Shown here in pieces: positions 45,105-55,162 of a DNA stretch of 64,000 nt. The DNA is from Citrobacter tructae (lineage in GTDB: Bacteria; Pseudomonadota; Gammaproteobacteria; Enterobacterales; Enterobacteriaceae): assembly GCF_004684345.1 (NCBI RefSeq), contig NZ_CP038469.1, positions 62,001 to 126,000 of the forward strand, given 5' to 3'. The first letter of the stretch is position 1, and each line of letters opens with the position of its first letter. The translations under genes were made by a program, and so were the position numbers. The notes beneath the pieces are model-generated. The model did not search any database. It was not told the origin of the DNA and saw only the letters and a program-made list of their open reading frames with translations.

Positions 45105-45850
45105 AACCCGCACACCTCACAGCCGGGATTGCGCATCAGCTTCATTTCCCGAAACTGGCAGGTCATCGCATCGTACATCACGATTTTACCGCTTGCCGGT
45201 TTACCGAAGTTTGCCAGTAGCTTAATGGCCTCCATCGCCTGCAGCGAACCGATTACACCAATCAGCGGGGACATCACGCCGGCCTCCACGCAGGTTAAGG
45301 CGTTTTCACCGAACAGGCGGCTCAGACAGCGGTAGCAGGCTTCACCCTCCTGATACGTAAAGACGGTGATTTGTCCTTCCATACGAATGGCTGCACCGGA
45401 TACCAGTGGAGTCTTTGTGGCAAAGCAGGCGGCGTTGAGCTGGTTGCGCACCGTGACGTTATCTGTGCAGTCCAGCACCAGGTCATGTTCTACAATCAGC
45501 GCATGCATCGCGGCATCATCGAGCAGTGCATTCACCGGCGTAATGGTGATATGTGGATTAATCCGCGTCAGCGCATCGCGCGCCGATTCAACTTTTGGCT
45601 GCCCGACGGTTGCGTCGCTATGCAGCGTTTGGCGCTGGAGATTGGAAACCGACACGGTATCAAAGTCGAGCAGGGTCAAATGCCCGACGCCCGCGCCCGC
45701 CAGGTACTGGGTCGCGGCGCAGCCAAGGCCCCCCAGACCAACGACCAACACCCGCGCCTCTTTTAGCGCTTCCTGACCTTCAAAGTCGAAGCCGCGCAGG
45801 ATGATTTGCCGGTTATAGCGCAGCATCTCCTGATCGCTGAGTTCCGCCAT
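45101..45850 (-). CDS. moeB: MoeB, molybdopterin-synthase adenylyltransferase
   Basis: These 249 residues match E. coli MoeB. The E1-like nucleotide site is VLVVGLGGLGCAATQYL (about 33-50), followed by LDFDTVSVSNLQRQ, and zinc cysteines are C172xxC175 type (ACYRCLS) and C-terminal CEVCGL. It adenylates the MoaD C-terminus for sulfur loading in molybdenum cofactor synthesis. It lies 2 bases after moeA in the moeAB operon. Confidence 0.96.
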   Translation of the reverse strand: MAELSDQEMLRYNRQIILRGFDFEGQEALKEARVLVVGLGGLGCAATQYLAGAGVGHLTLLDFDTVSVSNLQRQTLHSDATVGQPKVESARDALTRINPHITITPVNALLDDAAMHALIVEHDLVLDCTDNVTVRNQLNAACFATKTPLVSGAAIRMEGQITVFTYQEGEACYRCLSRLFGENALTCVEAGVMSPLIGVIGSLQAMEAIKLLANFGKPASGKIVMYDAMTCQFREMKLMRNPGCEVCGL

Positions 45851-45852
45851 TA

Positions 45853-47088
45853 TTACAGGCCCCCAAACAGCGCGTTAAACGGCTCAACGTCGACCCATTC
45901 TCCGGCTTCAACGTTACCGCGATCGCGTTCAAGGACGATAAAACAGTTGCCCTGGCTGAAGGAGCTAAAAATATGCGAACCCTGATGGCCTGTGGTGGTG
46001 ACCTCTAGTTCGCCATCTGCCGTGCGCTGTAATACTCCGCGCTGAAAATCCAGACGGCCTGGCGTTTTCTTCAGACGTGATGCGGTGCGTACGCGCTGGC
46101 GTGGCGGTAATCCGCTGGCGGTGTTGCCGCTCAGTTTTGCGAGCAGCGGTTGCACCAACTGATAGAAAGTGAGGGCGGCAGATACTGGATTGCCCGGCAG
46201 GCCACAAAACCAGCTGTTGCTCAGTTTACCGAAAGCGAACGGTTTACCCGGTTTGATAGCCAGTTTCCAGAAGGCTATTTCACCCAGTTCTTCCAGAATG
46301 GTTTTGGTGTAGTCTGCTTCCCCGACCGACACGCCGCCGGAGCTTATCACCACATCGGCCTGGCTGTCGGCTTCGATAAACGTCGCGCGCAGGGCGTGAG
46401 GATCGTCGCGGATAATACCTAAGTTGATGACATCGCAGCCCAGTTGTTGCAGCATCAGGTGTACGGCCAGGCGGTTGGTGTCGTAAATCTGTCCGTCGCC
46501 CAACGGTTGGCCTGGCAGTTGCAGCTCATCACCGGTGGAAAACAGCGCCACGCGCACTTTGCGCACGACCTGTACATTGGCAATACCGAGCGAGGCAAGC
46601 ACCGGGAGCTCGGCGGTTGTCAGGCGAGTCCCGGCAGGGAATACCACCGCGCCATTAGCAATATCTTCACCACGCAGACGAATATTTTGTCCACTGCGGA
46701 CATCAGCGGTAAAACGAATTCCGCCGTCAGTCTGTTCCGTTTGCTCCTGCATCACCACGGCTTCACAACCGGTAGGCACCGGCGCGCCGGTCATAATGCG
46801 GATGCAGGTCCCCGCAGGCCATTCCCCGTGAAAAGGCTGTCCGGCAAAGGATTTACCGGCCACCGCAAGCGGCAGACCGGATTGCAGATCAGCTAAACGC
46901 AGCGCATAGCCATCCATTGCTGAGTTATCGAACCCCGGCACATCAATTGGCGAGACGACGTCCGTTGCCAGCACGCGACCAAAGCATTCCACCAGCGGCA
47001 GCGTTTCAACGGCGGTGAGAGGGGTAACAGACGACAGCATTTGTGAGAGTGCCGTTTCGAGCGGCATCAGTCCGGCGGTATATTCCAT
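45853..47088 (-). CDS. moeA: MoeA, molybdopterin molybdenumtransferase
   Basis: From MEYTAGL there are 411 residues, as in E. coli. MoeA motifs include DNSAMDGYALR (about 56-66), IRIMTGAPVP, and the MPT-binding GGVSVGEADYTK with PGKPFAFG. It inserts molybdate into adenylated molybdopterin. The ATG is chosen over an upstream one (seven codons) by alignment and the CAGGAGTC ribosome site. Transcription probably starts in the 200-base gap to iaaA. Confidence 0.95.
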   Translation of the reverse strand: MEYTAGLMPLETALSQMLSSVTPLTAVETLPLVECFGRVLATDVVSPIDVPGFDNSAMDGYALRLADLQSGLPLAVAGKSFAGQPFHGEWPAGTCIRIMTGAPVPTGCEAVVMQEQTEQTDGGIRFTADVRSGQNIRLRGEDIANGAVVFPAGTRLTTAELPVLASLGIANVQVVRKVRVALFSTGDELQLPGQPLGDGQIYDTNRLAVHLMLQQLGCDVINLGIIRDDPHALRATFIEADSQADVVISSGGVSVGEADYTKTILEELGEIAFWKLAIKPGKPFAFGKLSNSWFCGLPGNPVSAALTFYQLVQPLLAKLSGNTASGLPPRQRVRTASRLKKTPGRLDFQRGVLQRTADGELEVTTTGHQGSHIFSSFSQGNCFIVLERDRGNVEAGEWVDVEPFNALFGGL

Positions 47089-47289
47089 GAGAAGACTCCT
47101 GCGAGGCAAAATCGAATCCGGTCATTATGTCAGAAAACAGGCGTAGACAGTATGCCACCTCAGTCTTAGGTGCGGGCCTTTATCTTTACATGACGTCTGC
47201 ATCTTTCTATATTCAAAAATCGAATCAATAACTCACAGAAATTCTGCTATTTATAACCACGTTTCCTGCCACCTTAATGGACGACAAAA

Positions 47290-48255
47290 ATGGGCAAAGC
47301 AGTCATTGCAATTCACGGCGGCGCTGGCGCAATAACCCGCACGCAGCTGAGTCAGGAACAGGAATTGCGTTACATACAGGCGTTGTCAGATATCGTTGAC
47401 GTGGGGCAACGTATGCTGGAGGCGGGACAAAGTGCGCTGGATGTGGTGACCGAAGCCGTGCGCTTGCTAGAAGAGTGCCCTCTGTTTAATGCCGGAATTG
47501 GCGCTGTATATACCCGTGATGAAACCCATGAACTGGATGCCTGCGTGATGGACGGAAATACGCTGCAGGCGGGAGCCGTCGCTGGAGTCTGCCACCTGCG
47601 TAATCCGATCCTCGCGGCCCGTCTGGTGATGGAAAAAAGTCCGCACGTCATGATGATAGGCGAAGGGGCGGAAAACTTTGCCTTCGCGCAGGGCATGGAA
47701 CGCGTTAGCGCGGATATTTTCTCGACGCCAGAACGGTATGCCCAGCTACTGGCAGCACGTGCGACAGGAGAAACGGTGCTTGATCATGGCGGTACGCCGC
47801 TGGATGAGAGCAACAAAATGGGCACCGTCGGTGCGGTGGCACTGGATAAGGACGGTAATCTGGCGGCGGCGACGTCGACTGGCGGCATGACTAACAAACT
47901 GCCTGGACGCGTCGGGGATAGCCCGTTAGTCGGTGCCGGTTGTTACGCCAATAACGCCAGCGTGGCGGTCTCGTGTACCGGAACCGGAGAAGTGTTTATT
48001 CGCGCGCTGGCGGCTTATGACATCGCCGCGCTGATGGATTATGGCGGACTGAGCTTATCAGAGGCGTGCGAACGCGTGGTGATGGAAAAATTACCGGCGC
48101 TGGGTGGTAGTGGCGGGCTTATTGCCGTCGATCATGAAGGCAATGTGGCCTTACCGTTTAATAGCGAAGGCATGTACCGTGCCTGGGGATACGCTGGCGA
48201 TACGCCAACCACCGGTATTTACCGGGAGAAAGGAGATACCGTTGCCACACAGTGA
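47290..48255 (+). CDS. iaaA: IaaA, isoaspartyl peptidase/L-asparaginase (Ntn hydrolase)
   Basis: The 321-residue precursor self-cleaves before Thr179 (in NKMGTVGAVAL), which becomes the N-terminal nucleophile of the beta subunit; residue counting places this Thr at exactly 179 as in E. coli. It hydrolyses beta-aspartyl dipeptides and asparagine. It begins the iaaA-gsiABCD operon, whose transporter brings in glutathione and perhaps peptides. The last 14 bases overlap gsiA. Confidence 0.95.
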   Translation: MGKAVIAIHGGAGAITRTQLSQEQELRYIQALSDIVDVGQRMLEAGQSALDVVTEAVRLLEECPLFNAGIGAVYTRDETHELDACVMDGNTLQAGAVAGVCHLRNPILAARLVMEKSPHVMMIGEGAENFAFAQGMERVSADIFSTPERYAQLLAARATGETVLDHGGTPLDESNKMGTVGAVALDKDGNLAAATSTGGMTNKLPGRVGDSPLVGAGCYANNASVAVSCTGTGEVFIRALAAYDIAALMDYGGLSLSEACERVVMEKLPALGGSGGLIAVDHEGNVALPFNSEGMYRAWGYAGDTPTTGIYREKGDTVATQ

Positions 48256-50113
48256 TGAGCTTGACGTCAACGATGTACTGGCGGTCAGCAATCTGAATAT
48301 TGCGTTTGAGCAAGAGCGGAATCGGGTCAGTGCGGTGCGCAATCTGTCATTTCGCCTCAAGCGTGGGGAAACGCTGGCGATTGTTGGTGAATCCGGTTCA
48401 GGAAAGTCGGTCACTGCGCTGTCGCTAATGCGCCTGATTGAACAGGCGGGCGGTGAGGTCAACTGTGATGAAATGCTACTTCGGCGACGCAACCGGCAGG
48501 TGATTGAACTGGGTGAACAAAGCGGGTCGCAGATGCGTCATGTGCGCGGCGCAGATATTGCCATGATCTTCCAGGAGCCGATGACATCGCTTAATCCGGT
48601 GTTCACCGTGGGTGAGCAGATTGCCGAGTCCATTCGTTTGCATCAGGGAGCAAGCCGTGAAGAGGCGATGGAAGAGGCCAAACGGATGCTCGATCAGGTG
48701 CGAATACCGGAGTCGAGGGCCATTTTATCGCGTTTTCCGCATCAGCTTTCTGGCGGTATGCGCCAGCGGGTAATGATTGCCATGGCGCTGTCGTGCCGTC
48801 CTGCGGTGCTGATTGCCGATGAGCCGACCACGGCGCTGGATGTCACCATTCAGGCGCAGATCCTGCAACTGATTAAAGTGTTACAGCAGGACATGTCCAT
48901 GGGGGTGATTTTTATCACCCACGATATGGGCGTTGTTGCCGATATTGCCGACCGCGTACTGGTGATGTATCAGGGAGAAGCTGTTGAAACCGGTAGCGTT
49001 GAGCAAATTTTTCACGCCCCGCAACACCCTTATACTAAAGCGCTTCTGGCTGCCGTGCCGCAACTCGGAGCGATGAGTGGGTATGACCTTCCGCGCCGTT
49101 TCCCGCTGATTTCGCTGCAGGATCCCGACCACTGTGAGCCACAAACCGAACAGGACACGGTGGTGGAGGGCGAGCCGATTCTGCAGGTGCGTAATCTGGT
49201 GACGCGTTTTCCGCTGCGTAGCGGCATTCTCAATCGCGTGACCCGCGAGGTACATGCGGTGGAAAACGTCAGTTTTGATTTGTGGCCTGGCGAAACGCTC
49301 TCGCTGGTGGGAGAGTCCGGCTGTGGTAAATCGACTACCGGGCGGGCGTTGTTGCGATTAGTAGAGTCACAGCGCGGTGAGATCACCTTCAACGGGCAGC
49401 GCATTGACACGCTGGCCAGCAGCAAGCTTCAACCGCTACGCCGTGATATCCAGTTTATTTTCCAGGACCCTTATGCGTCGCTCGATCCGCGCCAGACGGT
49501 AGGCTACTCCATTCTGGAGCCGCTGCGGGTTCACGGTTTATTGCAGGGGGATGCCGCAGCGAAACGGGTCGCGTGGCTGCTGGAGCGTGTAGGGTTACTT
49601 CCTGAACACGCCTGGCGCTATCCGCACGAGTTTTCCGGCGGTCAGCGTCAGCGTATTTGTATTGCCAGGGCGCTGGCGCTCAATCCAAAAGTGATCATTG
49701 CCGATGAATCGGTTTCGGCGCTGGATGTCTCGATTCGCGGGCAGATTATCAATTTGTTGCTCGATCTACAGCGGGAAATGGGTATCGCCTATCTGTTTAT
49801 TTCTCACGATATGGCGGTGGTCGAGCGTATCAGCCACCGTGTAGCGGTGATGTACCTGGGGCAAATTGTCGAGATTGGCCCCCGTCGGGCGGTGTTTGAA
49901 AATCCACAGCACCCGTACACCCGAAAATTAATGGCGGCGGTTCCGGTTGCCGATCCGTCACATCAGCGGCCGCAGCGCGTGCTGCTGTCGGATGATATCC
50001 CCAGCAATATCCGCAAACGCGGTGAAGAAATTTCCCCCGTGTCACTCCAGTTAGTGGGGCCGGGGCATTATGTTGCGCGTCCGCAGGCGGAAAATGCGCT
50101 TTTGCGTCTATAA
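48242..50113 (+). CDS. gsiA: GsiA, ATP-binding protein of the glutathione importer
   Basis: The 623-residue protein begins with TTG at 48242 (PHSDELDVNDVL), inside the end of iaaA. The start is chosen because 623 residues is the E. coli length and GGAGA precedes it; the frame is open further back within iaaA. It has two oppA-type ATPase domains: Walker A GESGSGKSV (near 52) and GESGCGKST (near 360), signatures LSGGMRQR and FSGGQRQR. It drives GsiBCD import of glutathione. Confidence 0.94.
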   Translation: MPHSDELDVNDVLAVSNLNIAFEQERNRVSAVRNLSFRLKRGETLAIVGESGSGKSVTALSLMRLIEQAGGEVNCDEMLLRRRNRQVIELGEQSGSQMRHVRGADIAMIFQEPMTSLNPVFTVGEQIAESIRLHQGASREEAMEEAKRMLDQVRIPESRAILSRFPHQLSGGMRQRVMIAMALSCRPAVLIADEPTTALDVTIQAQILQLIKVLQQDMSMGVIFITHDMGVVADIADRVLVMYQGEAVETGSVEQIFHAPQHPYTKALLAAVPQLGAMSGYDLPRRFPLISLQDPDHCEPQTEQDTVVEGEPILQVRNLVTRFPLRSGILNRVTREVHAVENVSFDLWPGETLSLVGESGCGKSTTGRALLRLVESQRGEITFNGQRIDTLASSKLQPLRRDIQFIFQDPYASLDPRQTVGYSILEPLRVHGLLQGDAAAKRVAWLLERVGLLPEHAWRYPHEFSGGQRQRICIARALALNPKVIIADESVSALDVSIRGQIINLLLDLQREMGIAYLFISHDMAVVERISHRVAVMYLGQIVEIGPRRAVFENPQHPYTRKLMAAVPVADPSHQRPQRVLLSDDIPSNIRKRGEEISPVSLQLVGPGHYVARPQAENALLRL

Positions 50114-50136
50114 CAGGCAGGGTTCAGGAGAATAAC

Positions 50137-51675
50137 ATGAGACAAATTGTTGCTCGAAAATGGCTGGTTGCGCTGGGGGTTGCTTCAGCACTGGCAGCAT
50201 CCCCTGCCTGGTCGGCAAAAGATGTGGTGGTGGCGGTAGGGTCCAATTTCACTACGCTCGATCCGTATGACGCGAACGACACGTTGTCGCAGGCGGTGGC
50301 GAAATCGTTTTATCAGGGGCTGTTTGGCCTCGATAAAGAGATGAAGCTGAAAAATGTGCTGGCAGAAAGCTACACCGTTTCTGATGATGGCCTGACGTAT
50401 ACTGTAACACTGCGTCAGGGGGTGAAGTTTCAGGATGGCACCGATTTCAATGCTGAGGCGGTCAAAGCTAATCTTGAGCGGGCCAGCAATCCGGAAAATC
50501 ATCTTAAGCGGTATAACCTGTATAAAAATATTGATAAAACCGAGGTCGTCGATCCGTCGACGGTGAAAATTACGCTAAAACAGCCGTTCTCGGCGTTTAT
50601 CAATATTCTGGCGCATCCGGCAACGGCGATGATTTCTCCGACGGCGCTAAAAAAATACGGTAAAGATATCGGCTTCCATCCTGTTGGTACTGGGCCGTAC
50701 CAGCTTGAAACCTGGAATCAGACCGATTTTGTGAAGGTGAAAAAGTTCCCCGGCTACTGGCAGCAGGGCTTGCCGAAGCTTGATACGATTACCTGGCGTC
50801 CGGTGACGGACAATAACACCCGAGCGGCGATGCTGCAGACCGGCGAGGCGCAGTTCGCTTTTCCAATCCCTTACGAGCAAGCCGCGTTACTGGCGAAGAA
50901 TAAAAACCTGCAACTGGTTGCCAGTCCGTCAATTATGCAGCGCTACATCAGCATGAACGTGACGCAAAAACCGTTTGATAACCCGAAGGTGCGCGAGGCG
51001 CTGAACTATGCCATCAACCGCCAGGCGCTGGTCAAAGTGGCTTTTGCCGGTTATGCCACACCGGCTACCGGCGTGCTTCCGCCAGCAATCGCCTACGCGC
51101 AAAGCTATACGCCGTGGCCGTACGATCCGGCGAAAGCCCGTGAATTGCTGAAAGAGGCTGGTTATCCCAACGGATTTACTACCACACTTTGGTCATCACA
51201 TAATCACAGCACAGCGCAGAAAGTGCTGCAATTTACCCAGCAGCAGTTAGCGCAGGTGGGGATCAAAGCACAGGTTACGGCGATGGATGCCGGGCAGCGG
51301 GCAGCGGAAGTTGAAGGTAAAGCGCAGAAAGAGAGCGGGGTACGAATGTTCTACACCGGCTGGTCTGCGTCAACAGGTGAAGCTGACTGGGCGCTGTCGC
51401 CGCTATTTGCATCACAAAACTGGCCGCCAACGCTGTTTAACACTGCGTTTTACAGTAACAAGCAGGTGGACAGCGATTTAGCCGCTGCGCTGCAAACTAA
51501 CGATCCTGGCGAAAAAGCGCGGTTGTACAAAGATGCGCAGGATATCATCTGGAAAGAGTCGCCGTGGATCCCGCTGGTGGTAGAGAAACTGATCTCTGCA
51601 CACAGCACAAAGTTGACCGGATTCTGGATTATGCCGGACACCGGATTTAGTTTTGATGATGCGGATTTGCAATAA
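50137..51675 (+). CDS. gsiB: GsiB, periplasmic glutathione-binding protein
   Basis: These 512 residues match E. coli GsiB. A signal peptide is visible (MRQIVARKWLVALGVASALA to AWSA, residues 1-26). The family 5 solute-binding domain has LRQGVKFQDGTDFNAEAVKANLERA near residue 85. It binds glutathione and hands it to GsiCD. It lies 23 bases after gsiA with a CAGGAG ribosome site. Confidence 0.95.
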   Translation: MRQIVARKWLVALGVASALAASPAWSAKDVVVAVGSNFTTLDPYDANDTLSQAVAKSFYQGLFGLDKEMKLKNVLAESYTVSDDGLTYTVTLRQGVKFQDGTDFNAEAVKANLERASNPENHLKRYNLYKNIDKTEVVDPSTVKITLKQPFSAFINILAHPATAMISPTALKKYGKDIGFHPVGTGPYQLETWNQTDFVKVKKFPGYWQQGLPKLDTITWRPVTDNNTRAAMLQTGEAQFAFPIPYEQAALLAKNKNLQLVASPSIMQRYISMNVTQKPFDNPKVREALNYAINRQALVKVAFAGYATPATGVLPPAIAYAQSYTPWPYDPAKARELLKEAGYPNGFTTTLWSSHNHSTAQKVLQFTQQQLAQVGIKAQVTAMDAGQRAAEVEGKAQKESGVRMFYTGWSASTGEADWALSPLFASQNWPPTLFNTAFYSNKQVDSDLAAALQTNDPGEKARLYKDAQDIIWKESPWIPLVVEKLISAHSTKLTGFWIMPDTGFSFDDADLQ

Positions 51676-51722
51676 GCTATTCACTCGGCCCCTGAGCACC
51701 GGGGGCCGCCGAAGGGAGTCTG

Positions 51723-52643
51723 ATGCTTAATTATGTTTTCAAGCGCCTGCTGGGGTTAATTCCAACTCTGCTGATCGTTGCGGTGCTGGTGTTTTTGTTT
51801 GTTCATCTGCTGCCTGGCGATCCGGCCCGGTTGATTGCCGGGCCGGAGGCCGACGCCGAGGTTATTGAACTGGTGCGCCAACAGTTGGGTCTGGACCAGC
51901 CGCTGCATCTTCAGTTCTGGCACTACATGACGAATGTGCTGCAAGGTGACTTTGGCACCTCTATGGTGTCGCGTCGTCCGGTTGCCGAAGAGATTGCCAG
52001 CCGCTTTATGCCCTCACTGTGGTTGACGATTGCCAGCATGACGTGGGCGGTATTGTTTGGCATGACAGCGGGGATCATCGCCGCCGTATGGCGAAATCGC
52101 TGGCCAGACAGGTTGAGTATGACGCTGGCGGTCACCGGGATCTCCTTCCCGGCGTTTGCCCTCGGCATGCTGTTGATGCAGATTTTTTCCGTGGAACTCG
52201 GCTGGCTACCCACCGTGGGTGCGGATTCATGGCAGCATTATATTCTCCCCTCCATCACGCTGGGTGCGGCGGTGGCGGCGGTATTGGCGCGTTTTACCCG
52301 CGCTTCGTTTGTCGATGTGCTTAGCGAAGATTACATGCGCACTGCACGGGCAAAGGGAGTGAGTGAAACATGGGTGGTGTTAAAACACGGTCTGCGTAAC
52401 GCGATGATCCCGGTGGTGACAATGATGGGGTTGCAGTTTGGCTTTTTGCTTGGCGGCTCCATTGTGGTTGAGAAAGTTTTCAACTGGCCAGGGCTCGGAC
52501 GACTGTTGGTGGACTCTGTCGAAATGCGAGACTACCCGGTGATTCAGGCCGAGGTGTTGTTGTTTTCTCTGGAGTTTATTCTTATTAACTTAGTGGTGGA
52601 TGTGCTCTATGCCGCCATTAATCCGGCTATCAGGTACAAGTAA
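51723..52643 (+). CDS. gsiC: GsiC, glutathione ABC transporter permease
   Basis: The 306-residue permease has an N-terminal helix (9-30) and five further ones, with the EAA loop SEDYMRTARAKGVSETWVVL (about 198-217) typical of DppB/OppB permeases. It pairs with GsiD. The start follows GAAGGGAGTC. The gene is 2 bases ahead of gsiD. Confidence 0.95.
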   Translation: MLNYVFKRLLGLIPTLLIVAVLVFLFVHLLPGDPARLIAGPEADAEVIELVRQQLGLDQPLHLQFWHYMTNVLQGDFGTSMVSRRPVAEEIASRFMPSLWLTIASMTWAVLFGMTAGIIAAVWRNRWPDRLSMTLAVTGISFPAFALGMLLMQIFSVELGWLPTVGADSWQHYILPSITLGAAVAAVLARFTRASFVDVLSEDYMRTARAKGVSETWVVLKHGLRNAMIPVVTMMGLQFGFLLGGSIVVEKVFNWPGLGRLLVDSVEMRDYPVIQAEVLLFSLEFILINLVVDVLYAAINPAIRYK

Positions 52644-52645
52644 GG

Positions 52646-53557
52646 ATGCGATTTTTTAACTGGCGCCGACAGGCGATTTTAAATGCAATGCCGCTCGTTA
52701 AGCCTGAACAGATCCGTACACCGTGGCATGAGTTCTGGCGGCGTTTTCGTCGCCAGCGTGTGGCGATGATCGCCGGATTATTTGTGCTGGCCTTGATTCT
52801 GGTGGCGATATTTGCCCGCTGGCTGACGCCGTTTGATGCCGAGAATTACTTCGATTATGACCGCCTCAATGACGGACCGTCGATGCTGCACTGGTTTGGC
52901 GTCGATTCGCTGGGGCGGGATATTTTTAGCCGTGTGCTGGTTGGCGCGCAAATTTCGCTGGCGGCGGGGGTTTTTGCCGTTTTTATTGGCGCGGCGATAG
53001 GTACGGTACTGGGCTTGTTGGCAGGCTATTACGAAGGCTGGTGGGATCGGCTGATTATGCGCATTTGCGATGTGTTATTCGCTTTTCCGGGTATTCTACT
53101 GGCGATAGCGGTGGTGGCGGTACTTGGAAGCGGTATTGCTAACGTCATTATTGCCGTAGCCATCTTCTCCATTCCGGCCTTTGCGCGACTGGTGCGTGGT
53201 AATACGCTAGTCCTCAAACAGCAGACCTTTATTGAGTCGGCGCGCAGCATTGGTGCCAGCGATACGACCATCATCTTCAACCATATTCTGCCGGGAACGG
53301 TCTCGTCGATCGTGGTCTTTTTTACTATGCGCATCGGGACGTCGATAATCTCCGCCGCGAGTTTGTCGTTCCTGGGATTGGGTGCCCAGCCACCGACTCC
53401 GGAGTGGGGCGCGATGCTCAACGAAGCACGGGCGGATATGGTGATTGCCCCACACGTGGCGATTTTTCCTGCGGTGGCGATATTCCTGACGGTGCTGGCG
53501 TTTAACTTACTGGGGGATGGTCTGCGCGATGCGCTGGACCCGAAGATAAAAGGGTAG
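52646..53557 (+). CDS. gsiD: GsiD, glutathione ABC transporter permease
   Basis: The 303-residue DppC/OppC-type permease has an N-terminal OppC-like leader (RIRTPWHEFWRRFRR region), six membrane helices and the EAA loop FIESARSIGASDTTIIFNHILP (about 194-215, key residues EsARxxGAS). It is the last gene of iaaA-gsiABCD and is followed by a REP cluster rather than a T-run terminator. Confidence 0.95.
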   Translation: MRFFNWRRQAILNAMPLVKPEQIRTPWHEFWRRFRRQRVAMIAGLFVLALILVAIFARWLTPFDAENYFDYDRLNDGPSMLHWFGVDSLGRDIFSRVLVGAQISLAAGVFAVFIGAAIGTVLGLLAGYYEGWWDRLIMRICDVLFAFPGILLAIAVVAVLGSGIANVIIAVAIFSIPAFARLVRGNTLVLKQQTFIESARSIGASDTTIIFNHILPGTVSSIVVFFTMRIGTSIISAASLSFLGLGAQPPTPEWGAMLNEARADMVIAPHVAIFPAVAIFLTVLAFNLLGDGLRDALDPKIKG

Positions 53558-53562
53558 AAACA

Positions 53563-53634
53563 AGGCCGGATGAGGCATGTATGCCGCCATCCGGTAATAG
53601 GCCCGGTAGTGCAAGCTTACCGGGTTTACAACGC
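53563..53634. repeat. REP/BIME cluster between gsiD and rimO
   Basis: GGCCGGATGAGG/CCGCCATCCGGTAA and GGCCCGGTAG/CTTACCGGG form two adjacent imperfect palindromes between the convergent gsiD and rimO genes. They match the enterobacterial REP unit pattern and may protect both transcripts at their 3' ends. Confidence 0.8.
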
Positions 53635-53635
53635 G

Positions 53636-54943
53636 TTAAACGCGGGCGCCCCACAGATCGTATTCGTCTGCGTTTTCAACCTTCACGCGGATGATATCGC
53701 CAGGCTTCACGTTTGTTTCGCCATTCATGTACACCGCGCCGTCGATTTCCGGGGCGTCAGCCATGCTACGACCAATCGCGCCCTCTTCGTCAACTTCATC
53801 CACGATGACCAGAATTTCGCGGCCCACTTTTTCCTGCAAACGTTCAGCAGAGATCTGCTGCTGCAATTGCATAAAGCGATTCCAGCGTTCTTCTTTCACC
53901 TCTTCCGGGATTTGGTCTGGCAGCTCATTGGCCCCTGCACCTTCTACCGGGCTGTATTTAAAGCAGCCGACGCGATCCAGGCGTGCTTCTTTCAGGAAGT
54001 CGAGTAGCATCTGGAAGTCTTCTTCGGTTTCACCCGGGAAGCCGACAATGAACGTTGAGCGTAAAGTCAGTTCAGGGCAGATTTCACGCCACTGCTTAAT
54101 ACGCGCTAACTGGCGGTCTACGGAACCTGGGCGCTTCATCAGCTTCAGAATACGCGGGCTGGCGTGCTGCAGCGGGATGTCCAGATACGGCAGGATTTTA
54201 CCTTCCGCCATCAGCGGAATGACATCATCGACGTGCGGGTACGGGTAAACATAGTGCAGACGGGTCCAGATCCCCAGCTTCGACAACTGCTCGCACAGAT
54301 CAACCATGCTGGTTTTGACCGGCTCGCCGTTATGGAAACCGGTGCGGTGCTTCACATCCACGCCGTAAGCAGAGGTGTCCTGTGAGATCACCAGGATCTC
54401 TTTGACGCCCGCATCAACCAGACGTTTGGCTTCGCTGAGCACCTCACCAATCGGGCGGCTCACCAGATCGCCGCGCATGGACGGAATGATGCAGAACGTG
54501 CAGCGGTGATTACAACCTTCAGAGATTTTCAAATAGGCGTAATGACGCGGAGTCAGCTTGACGCCCTGCTCAGGAACCAGACTCTGAAACGGGTTGTGCT
54601 TCGGTTTCGGCACGTAATGGTGAACGTGTTCCAGAACCTGCTCGTAACTATGCGGTCCGGTGATTTCCAGCACCTTCGGGTGGACTTCACGGATCTGATC
54701 GACTTTCGCGCCCAGACAACCGGTGACAATCACCTTGCCATTCTCGTTCAGTGCTTCGCCAATCACTTCCAGCGATTCTTGTACAGCGCTGTCGATAAAG
54801 CCGCAGGTGTTAACGATAACCATATCCGCATCGTCGTAATTCGGCACTACGTCATAACCTTCGGTACGAAGTTCAGTCAGGATGCGCTCAGAATCAACGA
54901 GGTTTTTCGGACAACCTAGTGAAATAAAACCAATTTTTGCCAT
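53636..54943 (-). CDS. rimO: RimO, ribosomal protein S12 methylthiotransferase
   Basis: From MAKIGFIS the protein has 435 residues. It has an N-terminal UPF0004 domain with three cluster cysteines (GCPKN, NTCGF, GCLGA), a radical SAM motif C-x3-C-x2-C (SEGCNHRCTFC, near 143) and a C-terminal TRAM domain (about 370-435). It methylthiolates Asp88 of S12. The E. coli protein has a different N-terminus of about 6-8 more residues; upstream ATGs at 54961 (MYSIRK) and 55003 are alternatives, all with weak ribosome sites, so the start is uncertain. Confidence 0.9.
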   Translation of the reverse strand: MAKIGFISLGCPKNLVDSERILTELRTEGYDVVPNYDDADMVIVNTCGFIDSAVQESLEVIGEALNENGKVIVTGCLGAKVDQIREVHPKVLEITGPHSYEQVLEHVHHYVPKPKHNPFQSLVPEQGVKLTPRHYAYLKISEGCNHRCTFCIIPSMRGDLVSRPIGEVLSEAKRLVDAGVKEILVISQDTSAYGVDVKHRTGFHNGEPVKTSMVDLCEQLSKLGIWTRLHYVYPYPHVDDVIPLMAEGKILPYLDIPLQHASPRILKLMKRPGSVDRQLARIKQWREICPELTLRSTFIVGFPGETEEDFQMLLDFLKEARLDRVGCFKYSPVEGAGANELPDQIPEEVKEERWNRFMQLQQQISAERLQEKVGREILVIVDEVDEEGAIGRSMADAPEIDGAVYMNGETNVKPGDIIRVKVENADEYDLWGARV

Positions 54944-55162
54944 TTTTCTTATACTGTACATTGCTCGTAATCGGGGGATTATACAGATGCCTTCGTGCGA
55001 CATCTATATCTGATGATCAGAAGTCGGATGCCATAAAGGGGAATCCCGGTAAATGATTTACCGACAGCAGAAAGGTGTTTAGAGAGTCTAATTCCGGCTT
55101 TAAGTGTCACTTCTTGGCTATAGAGAAGAAGTCTTATAAATTTAATTCATCGAGCGTTATCC

